DNA of 64,000 nucleotides. It comes from Planococcus citri. Lineage: Eukaryota > Arthropoda > Insecta > Hemiptera > Pseudococcidae. The position numbers were made by a program, and so were the translations under genes. The stretch is from positions 47,730,580 through 47,794,579 of the forward strand of contig NC_088678.1 in assembly GCF_950023065.1 (NCBI RefSeq), given 5' to 3'. Below the pieces are notes generated by a model that did not search any database, was not told the origin of the DNA, and worked only from the letters and a program-made list of their open reading frames with translations. Of this stretch, positions 50,175 to 63,499 are shown in pieces (within the stretch, counting starts at the first letter, position 1; each line of letters starts with the position of its first letter).

Positions 50175-50576
50175 ATGTTAGTCAGGGTATCTAACAGGCA
50201 GTGGAAGTAGTGAAAAAGTAGTGATTTAAAAAATGGGTTGTGAAAGTAGTGAAAGGTAGTAAATATAGTCCAAAAACTCAAAAAGTAGTGAAAAAAATTC
50301 ATTAATGCGTTCATTTGTATTGTTTTTTTTTTAAATATATTTTTGATTTGAAATTAAAAAATACTTTATGTACAAATTTTCTTCTATATAGTTACAATTT
50401 AAAAAAAAATCCTGTGAAAAATTCAACTTCGTTAATTTTTTGTGTTTTGTGGAGGATGTGAGGGTGGGAGGGAGGGAAGGGGTCGAGTGGAGAGCATTCT
50501 GAAAATTTGGTTGGAAAAAATTAATGAAAAAGTAGTGATTTCTCAAAAAAAAAATTCCGTTTAATACCATGTTAGT
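50175..50576. mobile_element. Non-autonomous hAT-like element, 386 bp, with 8-bp target duplication
   Basis: ATGTTAGT occurs exactly at 50175-50182 and 50569-50576. The left end is CAGGGTATCTAACAGG and the right end, inverted, is GGTATTAAACGG. The subterminal AAAAAGTAGTGATTT is also inverted at the right end. The left half repeats GTAGTGAAA-type motifs. An 8-bp duplication suits the hAT superfamily. No coding capacity. Confidence 0.75.
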
Positions 50577-53500
50577 GGATTAAGAATAGCGTTATTATTG
50601 TTATTATCATTATTTTTGACTCGTCAGTGTTGTTCTTGTTATGCAGTGAAATTTCCTAACTCAGAATAAGATTTTCAGCTTTCTAAAGAGGTTGGTATTT
50701 GTTCGTGTGGTTGAATTTATTAATTGTACTACATGCATTTTTTGATAATTTGTGGGTTCCTAAAAATTTGTGTTTTTGAAATAGATAGGTATACTATAGG
50801 TATGGAAAGGTATCCATGATTAAGATGAGATTCTTGAATCTCTCAGAATTTCGCATTTGGAAAATCCATCAACTTCCTTTTCGCGTATTTTCTCCCTAAT
50901 AATGTAGGCCCATTTGATCCTCCTGGGATTTCAATTTTCCTTTTCTTTATACATATATGTAATAAGTACGATATCGTATGCATATAATACGATGAATAAT
51001 TTTGACGACGAAATTAATGGGCACCAGTAATAAATGAATTTTAATCACTTACACGGTTCCGGGTTTCGTGTGGGCCGTGTATATGTCATTAAAGAAGTGA
51101 AAATTAAGCCGACTCTATTTTATCGCTTGCATCTTAAAAGACCTCTTAAAAATGATAGATGTTCTATTAACCCTTGCATTTAATTCGTGTTAATATCTTA
51201 TATTCGGTTTCTGAAACGAGCTCTGCATCAATTATAAATAAATAAAGATGTACAGCACGTATAATTATACTTGATAGAGATACGTGTATATCAAGTTAGC
51301 TGGTTTGAAATGTAAACATACCATATAGGATATAGAGGCTCGTGCACCGAAATGCCTAAAAATCTTATGTTTACCGCGATGGAGAAAGAGAGTGAGAGAA
51401 TGATGAAGAGGTGCATAACACGTGTACATCGACATTTTACGAATTACACATACGCCAGTAACATAACATGTGCTAACATTTAATATGGTACGAGGGTATT
51501 TTAATTTTATGTGGACATAGGTGCCGGTGAAATTTTCGGGGCGACTGGCGAACTCGATGAGCGCTCGCCAGAAGAAGGCAATTAAATTTCAACAGACATG
51601 CAGATAAAGATCTGACAAGCGTTTGCCCTAGTGGGATACATTTCCATTACAAATTTTCGCGCAAGTTGACGCTGAAAATGATTAATTACCGCTGTTGTGG
51701 AAACGGTTCAACTTCATTTTTTAAGCTGTAGAAGCAGTCTAGGGGTTGTAATGTTATGATAAAAACGTTATGGTTTTTGTTTCGGTGTCGACGGCGCGGT
51801 GTTGGAGCGAGCCTGGCTCGGCTCCTGCTTCGCTTTCGCGGCTGCTCTGTGTTTTTTTCACCATCGCGAGAATTTTCGCGTTTTTAATGGATCAGCGCAT
51901 TAATTTATGTTGTTGCTGCGGGAGTTAATTTTTATATAGTTTTTTGTTCGAAATTGACGATTTTAATGAAATACGAATTAAAAGTACACTTGTGCCGTGT
52001 AAAACGACGACAATTTTTTTAAATTCATTATTTATGTATACGTCGCGTCGCCGATGAAATCATGATGGGAGGGAGGAGGAGGAGAGGAGGGATTTGAAAA
52101 TGAACTACCTGAACGTGAAAAAATTCTATGTATTTATTATAAATGAATCGTTCGCTATTGTGCTGTATTATTATGACAAAGTATAATACGATGAAATTAA
52201 AACTATACACAAAAGAAGAGTTTATAAAATTGAAAAGTAATGAAAAAAACTAACTCGGTGTAAATATTAATTCATTCTCTTTAGCCAATTGTTGTAAAAA
52301 TTAACAACTTGTTATTCGCGACGAATGAAGTTGATTAAAAAGGTTTACTCGTAAAAATGTCAGAAACGACTAAAGCGCGAAACATTTTGACAAATTAGAA
52401 AAACGAAACGATACTATTTCTTTACACTTTCTGACATCTTCATTAAGATCGACCGTATGGCGTATATATACTTTACATCTCAGTTGTACGATATTCTAAA
52501 CCGGAGTCGTGGCCAAAAAAAAAAAAAAAAAAAAAGACGTAAAAAGTGAAAGGTTCATCGCCATATTAATTTGGTTCGCGACTCGACAATTATGTCGTTA
52601 ATTTGAGTTGAAAAGGTTTTCGCGAGAGTATTTTCCATCATTTTGTAGGGTAGTTTGTGAATAGTGCACTTGCATAGGAGCAGGAAAAGGAAGAGGGATG
52701 TTTAGTTCTTTGCGTTTGTAGTAAGTTATACATGACGAAGCTTCGTTTGATATAACGAGAGGTAAATGAAAGAAGCAAAAATGCAAACGTTTACGAAATT
52801 TCGCGAAATTCTCAACGCAAACGAACATACACTCGTATCATCTTGGTTTGTAATTTTTCCTTTTATCGTTACGAGTATATATTTAGCGGTGTGGAAAACT
52901 GCGTTCAACTTGCTATGATTCAATATCGAACGAGATAACGTGTTTAGTCGGTTTCTCGATTGCAAATTTTCATATCCTGCAGATTGCAAGGATTGATTTC
53001 ATCGAATGTATAATTTAACTGTATACCAGAATGCGTTATTTCATCCAAAATGTCGATATCGTTTTCAAGTTATTTTCATTTGAGTGTGTACTGTGTACGC
53101 GATGCCTACTCCTTTTACGATTGTGTGATAGAGTTTGGTCATTTTTAACGATACTTTTATGAAATATGTATTTGATACCTACGAATTATTTTCACCCTCC
53201 CTTCTATTTATTGACGAAGTTATCCGGAAAATAGATATCAATATCATGTGTAAGAATTTGATAGCTTACCTATTGAAATTGCTGGAAAACAAATTAAATC
53301 CAGGCTTTAACTGGTAAATTAGCAAAAAAAATTTATAACCTTACCCAACAATTTTTTTCTGGGAATATCACCAATTGTAACCGTAACCGTAACTGTTTTC
53401 TGAGATCAAAATAAACCTTAACTGAAACCATATCTGAAAATTTTTTAGAAAAAAACCTGTTAGAAATCAAGAAAAATTGAAAAGTGCTGTTTTTTTGTTT

Positions 53501-54019
53501 CTTTTTTATCTGTGGTTTTTTTCAATGTGATTTGTAGTTATTTAAAATTTTAATCAAAAAAATTGCTAAAAGATAAAATAATAAAACGTGAATAGAAAGT
53601 TCCAAAAATTCGAAACTGGTTGCATCATTTATAACTCATTGAACTATTAGAGCTTGATCTTGAATGATATTTTAGTGATAAGAGGTAATAAAAAATTTAT
53701 TGATGCTAGAAAAGATTGTGAAATTTTGAATTTAAATTTTACTTAGTATTTCAATTTTTCAAACTTCAAGTGTAAGTTGAATATGTTTGGAATCATTTTA
53801 GAATAATAAAAAATTGTAAAATTTCAAACTCAGTGAAAAGTTTTTGAAATTTTAGAATTTTTAACTGTAAAAACCATTAACCGAAATTTAAACCTCAACT
53901 GGAAAAATTACCATCAAAAACTTGTAACCTTAACCATAATCTTTAACCTAAATCTTGAATTTCTTGTTACACTTTTAGCCGTAACCGTAACCAGATTTTT
54001 TTTCGATTAACAGGCCTGA
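50577..54019. other. No gene seen
   Basis: AT-rich, with a 21-A run at 52515-52535. A GC-richer patch (about 51786-51860) contains a small GAGCC/GGCTC hairpin. No exon could be supported. Confidence 0.4.
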
Positions 54020-54480
54020 TGAATTCTGTAACCTCGAAAACCAACATCGACGTGTCGTTCACCCTTCCCAGGGTCATTCACCTTTCCTAGTAAAAAATCA
54101 GTACCAAATTTGAAAACTACGACCTTGAAAACCTATATACTTATCGATATTTCACTTATTTCCATTTGTCAAATTTCAAATTTCCCCCTCCACCCCCCTT
54201 CCCTCATGGCAACTCATGTTCCAAACACAAAATTTATGTCAAATTTGAAATTATACGACCTAGAAAACCTAACAATCGATGTACTACATACACACTTGTA
54301 TTGGTCAAACCTCAAATTCACCTCCTCCTCCTCCTCCTCCTCCTCCCTGGTCACCCACCACTGCTGGGTATCAAAAAGTTAATGATGAATTTGAAATTTA
54401 CGACCTCGAAAACCTGGCAGTCCGTGGATTTCAAGAGAAAAACGAAAGCCAAACCCAAAATCTCATCGTGAAAAATTGGA
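54020..54480 (+). repeat. Tandem repeat, about 140-bp period, 3-4 copies, with (CTC)n
   Basis: CGACCT.GAAAACCT begins at 54120, 54256 and 54401 (periods 136 and 145); a weaker start is near 54027. Copies share CAAATTTGAAA.T just before it. One copy has an expanded (CTC)n/(TCC)n run at about 54320-54347. Frames through it are repeat translations. Confidence 0.75.
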
Positions 54481-54520
54481 AATAATTCGTGAATGTCAGT
54501 ATACTTAGGTATGTTGAAAT

Positions 54521-54815
54521 TTTATAATCAGGGTGTCTAACGGTGATGAAAGTCATGAAAAGTCATGAATTATGCTCGAAACACATTTGAACATTTTTTT
54601 AAAAGCCCATAAAATGAAAAAAAAATTAAAAAATTAAAAATTTGTTCAAAAAATCAGAAAAATGAAAGAACGGAAATACTTAATTTTTGATTCTGTAAAA
54701 AATGGTAACCCAGTTCGACAGGCTATTATGCCTATTTACTGGGTAAAAATGTGAAAAATAGGTCATGAAAAATCATGATTTTTTTGTTTGGGACTTTTGT
54801 TAGACACTTTATAAA
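54521..54815. mobile_element. Non-autonomous hAT-like element, about 279 bp
   Basis: Left end CAGGGTGTCTAAC at 54529. The right end inverted is GTGTCTAAC, ending at 54807. Flanks TTTATAAT (54521-54528) and TTTATAAA (54808-54815) match at 7 of 8 bases. Subterminal 'AGTCATGAAAAGTCATGA' on the left matches inverted 'AATCATGATTTTTCATGA' on the right. Its termini resemble those of the 50.2-kb element. Confidence 0.65.
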
Positions 54816-57800
54816 TAAGGATAACGAAAATATTAATTATTTATGTGCATTTTAGACCCATAATTTTTGTCCAAAAAAAATAAAATAAAATAAAAAATAA
54901 ATTTTATGCTAATTTTTAAATTTTTGTTTTTTAAATTGATGAAATTTTGAGTGTTCAAATTTTCTGGAAGTGATAAAAAAATAAGACCACTGACATTTTC
55001 GCCTTTCTCGTGAAATCAACTCATTTTGTTAGGTTGTACCTACTTACCTAAGAAATTTTTTTCAGCAGTGACATTTAAATATATCATGCAAAAGCTTTTT
55101 TAATTGGAAAATGGGGAAATGTGTGAAAAATTTGGTAGATACTAGATACCTACTTTGTGTGTATCGTCAGAAACAATATATGCGGCCGAGAAAATAATTC
55201 AGGTACTGAACAAAAACTGAAATATTGAACTCGACCTCTTGATTTGAAAAAAATTTGAATTTTTGGAAATATGTATTACCTACGTAGGTCTAGGTACCTA
55301 TACAAAAAGTCAACTATTATAGTTCTGATTTCTTCACTGCTCTATCTCCATACAGCTCGTGTACTCGTATTTGCTACAGTATTTTAATGAAATAATGACT
55401 TAATCCAATGCCCCGCCTCTTGTTATCCTTTCGTTCACACATACCGTGTAAACGGATCGATACGAGGTTAATTAGAAAAAAATTTTAATCGGAAATTTCA
55501 CGGACACGATCTGACTGCCTCTCTAGCTCACTGCACACCTCCTTTTTTTTAGTCACGCCATTAAATTATACCTACCTAACGAAAAATTTATAATTACTTT
55601 CGTACGTGAAATATTCCGATGTTGCCTTTGTGATTAAATTGTACAAGGATTTGATTAAAATAACATTTCACAATCCCTACGTTGAACGAATTTCCATTTT
55701 GGTACGAGTATTTGTTCAATATGCCCATGCCCGCTGTTTATTCGTGGTTCCTAAATTGTTGTTCGTTTTCGACGAATGCTCCAGAGTATGAATATGAGAG
55801 ATTTATATTTTTGCCATTTTTGTTTTTTTTTTTGCATCGAATGAAAAAATTTCGACTTATTAAGAACGTGTTTTTAAGCGATGCAGAACAGATTCGCTTC
55901 GTGATTATTTCCGCACGAGGTACTAGTGCTGAAATTATGTACTTTACGCTGAAAATGTCACGTTAGCTTTTTCGCGCAGAAGATTCGTTAATTACTCGAA
56001 CGTATACATATAGTTTACGAAGAGATTGCAAAGTCGAAGAACCGATGTCAAGAAATCAAAATAACACCTGATGCTAAACTGTCAACTGTTTCATTATCAG
56101 CAGCATCCTTTCGTCACGTACGTTTTTGTTTATTCAAGTCGCTGTATGTGTTGTTGTACCTTCGTACCTAGAGAGCTTGCGGAGTATAATTCTGCGGAAT
56201 TTTGACCTAATTTGAAAGACGCTGCGAGTCTTTGTCGTGTTTTCATAACGTATTATACATCGTCGTCGACGTCGACTTCGTCGTCGTCTTATACGTAGCA
56301 AAACTTTATAAACGTAAAAGTAAATGTTGTTAATTTTTACGACTAAAATATGCAAATAATCGGGTAATTTTTTAAATCGCGAAACGATTCGAAGATTCGA
56401 AGCAATGGGTTTTGTAATATCGTATCACGAAATAAACAAAAATTTTATTTTCAATTACTGTAATTTACCAAGTCGATCGTAATAAGAAAAATTTCCTCGT
56501 CGCGAATACGAGTATGTAAGTCCAAAAGCAGATTTAAATAGGTGTGTTGATCGGGAACCACGAAAAATGTGAATATTTAGTTACACCTTGATAAATTCTC
56601 GTTTTCAAATGCAAAATGAATACTTTTAAGCTGCGGTTCGCGTGATACGAATAAGCTGGTCATGTTGGCACGTTGAAAAGAAAAGCATATTTCAATAAAT
56701 AACGCAACAGTTGACTAATTTATGTTATTATATAGGGTTAAATTAGGTGAAATTCAAATTTACTCTCGTTTTGGGTGAAAAATGGTGTACCACGAGATTT
56801 ACTATTTTTTTGGAATCATCAATTAAACGCGGCTGTATTATACTCGAGTTTTAATTTTCACAATCTTTGCCAAAAATAAAAGGCTCGACTGTTTCGCTGA
56901 AAACTTCAAATATATTCTTTCGGAAATTGAAATACGCGTATTAGAATAAATAAACGATAATTTAGCAGAAAAATGTATTTTTTAAAATTTTATTATGAAT
57001 TGTACGAGTCGTTTAACGGCCGTTTGTCACGATACCGGTAAATTACCTTGTAGTTTTGGTCATTACTAATTTTCTTAATCATATAGTGACACCACAATGT
57101 GGACTTTCGTTGTTGGAAATGATTTTGAAAATCGAGCTTTTTCTCTTATACATCGAGGTATTATTGTTCGGAAGTGAAAATATATAAATAATGTTTATTT
57201 AATGCATTTTGCGTCCAATTGCTTATTTTTTTCATCATTCGTAGCTTAATAATTTGATTTTTTTCGTGTCTCCAAAGCAAAAAGGAAGGAAACGAGGATT
57301 ATGGAAGTTTAATTAGCAAGAATACGAATACAATGATTGCTTGAGATGTCTATGGGTATGAAAAAAATAGAAAATCAGATGAATTGTGTGACATGTTTGT
57401 GAGTTTGTGCTTATGGCAATATGGGGGAAAATCATGCGAGGGAACTGCCCTCCCATCTACCTCCAGGGCTAAAAAAAAATTTGCACTTTTGATTGGAGGA
57501 CGAAAAAATTGAAACTGTCCTTTTATACAGAAAAAGTGCAATATACTATGTATTTTGAAAAGAAATATGTTGAGATGTTTGAAATTAGTTGAAAGGCTCA
57601 CATTAGAATATTTTTTGTTTATCATTTTTGAAAAAAATCGACTCTTTTATGTACGTATCAAGTACCTATAAAAGATAAAAACTACGACTTTTCCATCATA
57701 CGCACCACCCAGCAAGTTTCGAGCTGGAAGTGTTCATATTCCATGAAATAACCTTAAAAAACTACGTGTCAACTGTTTTTATTCAAAATTATATCGCGTG

Positions 57801-58893
57801 TACAAGTCGTGGTCTAATTTTCATCAATCAACGTTACTTTTTCGATTTTCGAAAAATTTCCAAACTTTCGTGCTTAATTTGTTAGAAACCAAATAAATAA
57901 AATGACTTATCCGTCCCTAACTAAGACCTTTACATTAAAAAGTGATTATTCAAATAACGCCTGGTTTTAATGTTCGGCTGATGATATCAACTTTTAAATG
58001 TAGTTTTTTGGATTAATTCGTCAAAAACAAAAAAGTGTTCATTCGAACAAAAACACGTGCCTTAGCCCAAGTCCATACGTCTACGTCTGTCTTGAGTTTT
58101 ACTTTGAGAAAAAAAAATCATTGAAAATGAAGTAGGAAAAATTTCAGAAAACTGAACATGAAATCTACAGTAGTTGTTGAAAATGGCAGGAAGTTCTGGT
58201 GAGATTTGAAAAAATTCAGTTGGAAATCCGAAAAATTGTAACTAGAAATTGGTTTTGCTTCGATGAAGTAACATTTTTCTCCATTTTTTGATGCCTTGGA
58301 TTTTTTAGTTCCAAATTTTGGTTTGAATTTGAAGATTAGTTAAAATTTGAGGGGCTAAAATGCATTTTTCGATTTTTTGGTCATTTTTTGAAGATCTTGT
58401 TTGGCTAAAATGGGGAGAATTTAATATTTCACTTAATATTGGCCAAAAAATATTTGGTAGGCTTATATTGTGTCCTATTTTCGACCCCCCCCCCCGAATC
58501 GATCGAAAACCATTTCGAACTGTTTTGGGCAATTCTGCAGCGTGTCAGCAGATTTTTAAAAGTTGAAATTTGTACAGAATTTTATCCAATAAAATTGGAA
58601 AGCTAAAATTTACTTTATACAAAATGCTGAATCGATTAGAGGAGGTTTCAATTTGTTCTGCACCCATTTCAAAACTTCTTTGAGCACAAATCGCGTTTTA
58701 TGTTGGCTATACCTAGTTAAATTGGGTGGATTTTGGAGTTTTTTTTTTTTTTAAATAGAATTTTTAAAAATATGCGGCTTTAAAATAGCTTAAAATCATT
58801 TTTAATCAACTCGACATGTCAAAAATTGGGCATAAACTGAATTTTAGATTTTTTTGTCCAACAGCACGGGTACAGTAAATTTTTTCTATTTTT
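54816..58893. other. No gene seen
   Basis: AT-rich. (GTC/GAC)n-like simple sequence near 56258-56290, and an 11-C run near 58483-58494. Short frames without recognisable domains. Confidence 0.4.
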
Positions 58894-59551
58894 CAATTGA
58901 ACGTGTCACTTCAAGAGGGACATAAGTTCACTTATGTCCTTTTTGGTGCGACAACGGATTCGTGTTCCCTGAAGCCTTGGCAACATAATGAGACCCCTCC
59001 CACTTTCCAAAATGATTTTCTCGCAGAGTAATGACGTTTTAAAACCACGAAGTCCCTAAAAATCACGATGTTTGGCCATTTTGACATCACCGCATCGGCA
59101 CCGTAGATATTTTTTTTAATTTTTGAGAAAAAATTTTGTCATTTTTTGGCGTACGATTTTTTCGTTGCAGGAGAAGGTAAATTTGAAAATTTTTATATGA
59201 AAATGTTCGTTGTTTCATCCTCTACAATTTTCGTCATGGAAATTTTTTTCGATACCCGCATACACAGAAGTACTGACGTCATTAATGCGAACCTGACAAA
59301 AATACAGTAAGTCACTACAAAAAGGACATATAACTTGAAGTTTTAAAATTGCTCTGGAGAAAAGAGAAATTTATTTTGTGTGATGGGCGAGGTGTTTTCT
59401 TGTAGCGAAGACATGAAATTTTTAGAATACAAAACGTTTCCGGCTGAATTCCGAACGTAAATATGAAAAAAATTGCACTTAAAACTTCAAACGCGATTTC
59501 TCAAAATCGCCATTTTTCTTATATGTCCTTTTTGAAGTGACACGTTCAATT
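58894..59551. mobile_element. Non-autonomous element with about 30-bp terminal inverted repeats
   Basis: The left end AATTGAACGTGTCACTTCAA then .A.GGACATA is found inverted at 59521-59551. A perfect 10-bp hairpin (GGACATAAGT/ACTTATGTCC) lies at 58918-58939 just inside the left terminus. AAAAAGGACATAT also recurs at 59319. There is no open frame of note. Target duplication is not clear. Confidence 0.65.
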
Positions 59552-62500
59552 ATGAAATCGCTGGAGAGAAATGTGGTTCTGAACCAGCAGAAACCGATAC
59601 CTAAATCAACTTAAGTTAATTTGTTAGAGTTTTTATGACACTTTTTGGAAAGTTTGAAATTTTCCTAATACGAGGTATAAAAATTTCAGATCTCCAACTT
59701 CATAATTTTGTGGAAATTTCAACTTTCTAAAATTTGCTGGAGGCTCCAAAACTGCTCAAAACAGTTCATAACCATTTTCGATCGATTCGAAGGCTCGAAA
59801 ATATGGGGTACACCTAGTTATAGCATTTCAGGTCAATTTGTTGAAATTTTGATTTTTTTTTGCATTTTTGGCTCAAATGTTACCTTTTTTTATAAATTCG
59901 CCAAAAATCGAAAAATGTAGTTTGGCACCTGAAATTTTTGGCTGGTTGTACATTTATATTTTTGCCTATTTTTTCGATTTCGCTTCGTCCGGTTCATAAT
60001 TATTTTCCAACTGTTTGGGAATTGGAACCTTCCTTGTCAGTCAATTAATTTTCTTTTAGCTTGATTTTAGCTGAAATGATTGAGAGTAAGACAGGTATAC
60101 GTACAAAGAATAGATTTCCCCTACCTTTTTCTTAAAGCTAATAAAATTCACTTTCAAGGTGTTTTGTTTTTTTTTAGTAAAATTGAAATATTTTTTGTTT
60201 GAAAATAGAACTGTAAAGTTGATATTTTTCAATTTTTTACCCCTAGCTGTATTCATTTTTTTTTCATTTTTAAAAAATCGACATAAAAGCCTCTTATTTA
60301 TCTCCATTTTATAGTAACAATACGTTTGAAAGAATACCTTATGTAACTTATCTCATTTCACATTCACAACTCGCTGAAAAAAGGTCATATCACACACTAA
60401 TCGGTAACAAATAAGGGCTATAGATTGGTATCTGTGTTCATAACGCGTATTCAGAAGGACGTGTTGTCGGGGTTGGAAAAAAAATGAAGGGATATGAAAA
60501 TCGAAGGTAAGTTAAGTACAAGCTCGATACCGATAAGAGAACGTATAGGCTGCAAAAGTGTAGGCCTATATCACTAAGAACTTCATAATTCGCGATACGA
60601 TTTAGTCGTTGAATAAGAAGGGTGTTTATGAGGCTACAATCTCTTTTATTACCCTTTTATAATCAAATGAAAAGAATATTCCAAGTGCATATTTTAATGG
60701 CGTATTTTATAACGATTTGAATTTACGTCACTGTACCACGCACTGCTGCGGTGAGCGGTTGATAAACGCACTAAAACATTTCGATATCCAAGGGATAAAA
60801 TAATCTGCGGGATATAATAATCCTACATCATATTAAACAGCACAACAACCATTCCGGTACATGTAGGTTGGAAAAATACACGCGGATGATGGAATAGCTC
60901 CGGAAACATAAACTAATACGAGTATACGCAGTTAAATACAAAATTCGCCAAATTTAATCGTCGTAAATTATATTTTGCTTTGGTCCACGTCCTATACGTG
61001 AATTTGCATTTTACATGAACTCGATTCCGGGCACTATTGCGATTTTTTCCTCATTGAAAAACTTTCCTGTTATAATCTGACATTGTAAAAAAATATCTCG
61101 TTAATTGACCTCTTCAATAAAATTTCCCTAGAGATAACGTTTCGCCATTGATTAATTAGACAAGAAAGATTTGTTAGCAGCGTAGAACAGATGGCAGATG
61201 TGGCACAAATGGTGAAAATTCTTCAACATGATACTTCCTTACTTTACTTTGGAAACTTTATACGTAGTAGTACTGTAGTAGTTTTAGAACAGGGTAAAAA
61301 CTTGAATTCGACCATGCATGCGTAATAGCGTCCAAGTCGTGTTTCTCGGCCTTTTATATACTGCAAAATTGTATAAAAATTTTCCAACTTTGAGTACCTC
61401 TACCTATAGTACTGCGAATGTTCGTGTCCGAAGTTACCACTCAACTTATTGCAACTGTTACTCGTTTCGATTCTTTAATGGATTTGATGGGGAAAAATGT
61501 AGCACTGCGATTGAGAAATTATCGCAGAATTGAACGATGCTTCGTGGTGTGAATTTTTTTTTCGTTTCGACAGAAAATTGCCACCTATGATATTTTCGAG
61601 TTTTCGGTGTAGTCCAAGAAAGCTCATCTCACCTTTGAAAATGTTTCCAACTATTATGGGTAGAATAATAATTTGTCTTTTTTTTTTGTAATCTGACGGT
61701 ACAAGGGGTGGAATAGTCGTACGGTGCATAAAGTTGCACTTTGAACTATCTTTGGAAAGGGCTGTATAATTTTATTCACCTTTGACACAATCACCTCAAC
61801 CGACCCTTATAAAATGGTTACCACGGGTGTTCTCATGTTAAAGATATTTTTTTACATCAAATAACAATGCCATTTTAGTATTTTAGGGTGCGAAAAAAAA
61901 AGTCCAAAAAAATGTTCCATCCATAGATACGTTATATTGCGCTTGCAAGCAGTGTTGTTCATATGTCAATATTTAGTCGATGATATAGTCGACTCTAACT
62001 CGGTATTTGAAACGTATATCACGTTCTGCAAATATATCTCCAATAAGCTAGCAACAAGAATTACGCTTTTCTTGACGTTTTCTGAAATATCATCGGTTCT
62101 ATTTTTAACCTATAGCTCTCTAATGCACTTTGCAAAACGCCAACCAACCCAACCTTTGAAACGGCTACAAATCTTTATAGTTTAGCGCAAAAGAAGTTTG
62201 AGAAAAAAAAACCTCGTCCAATGAGGTTTTTAATCACACTTTTAATTAAACCATTCCCCTCGAATCTCACGCAAACTTGTAAAGAATACCGACTGAGTAA
62301 ACATTTAATTAACGCCAACGCGGTTTGATTTTGATGGAGAATTTCCAAATGAAAAAATAATTAAACCTGTGTTTTGTGTATACATTAAACCTCTACCTAT
62401 GTCGTCAATGGTTTTTAGAGAAAAAAAATTTATCCTACGGATAATATGTTGTATAGATCAACTGATATTATTTATGTGTTTGTTTTCTTTTTGCTATGTT

Positions 62501-63499
62501 GGTCGGAAAAGCATGGTTGAGCTTTATGTAAACAGTGTACCCTGTTCAAGGCTCGTCTATTTCGCCAGCATGGTTGAAACTCGGCGGCCTTTTGAGAATA
62601 TTCGTATAATATAATTCGTCGGCTAAAGGTTCAGATTTTCATGCAGCTGGGGAAAAAAATTTAAATTCAAAGAGGATGTGCTGGTGCGATAAAAATGAAA
62701 CTGCCGCGATTTCATATGGAATATTTTTTGTTTAAGACTTACGGTGAGCAGTATTGCGCTATATGTGCTGTGATACCAGCCAGCATGTTATTTTGCAACA
62801 TGTTCTAGAAATTATGCGAGAGTTACTTCAATTTTTGTTTGGTGTGTTAATTAACGTTTATGGTGAATTAATTTACCAACTTGGATGGGAAGGGAGAGAG
62901 AAAACAGTAGACACAAATTAATTAACATCCGAGAACGCGATCTTGAAGCTGTCAAATATGAAGAACTATACGATTTTGAAACTGTTGAGGGTCTTCATTT
63001 TTCTTTCATATGTACCTTTTGGCCGAAACAAAAAACATACAAAAGCAAAAAGCAAAAAGCATACGTACAAAATTGAAAAAAAAAACAAACAACAAACAGC
63101 ATCGCTCCTTAAAAGCTTGCCAAATTTCAAATCTATAATATTAAAAAAATTGAAAAAATCTAGGTAGTACTTGAGCAGACGTTTTTGTGAAATTTACCTC
63201 ACCATCAATTCATTTTGGTGATGGGATCTGCAAAACTGTGGAAGTGTAGAATGGTGTGCAATATGTAGAAGGTAAAATCGGTGATTTTGAAAGTTTGTAA
63301 TAAAAGACGTGTAAAGAAAGTAGTAATTTTTGGTTTAAAAAAAGTATTGAAAATTTGGAACAATAGGTACAAATGGACAAAGTGATTTTAATTTCTCAAA
63401 AATTAAAAAAAAAAATTAAAAATTCAAGTGCTTTCGAGAGTGTTTGATAAGAAAGGGTACAAATGGTTACTTTGAAAAAAATGGCTTATCACGATAGCA
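59552..63499. other. No gene seen; remnant of the 44-kb repeat family likely
   Basis: About 59640-59960 carries GCTGGAGGCTCCAAAACTG, GATCTCCAACTTCATAAT and CGCCAAAAATCGAAAAATG blocks like the 10- and 44-kb repeats, strongly decayed. The remainder is AT-rich without recognisable genes. Confidence 0.4.
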
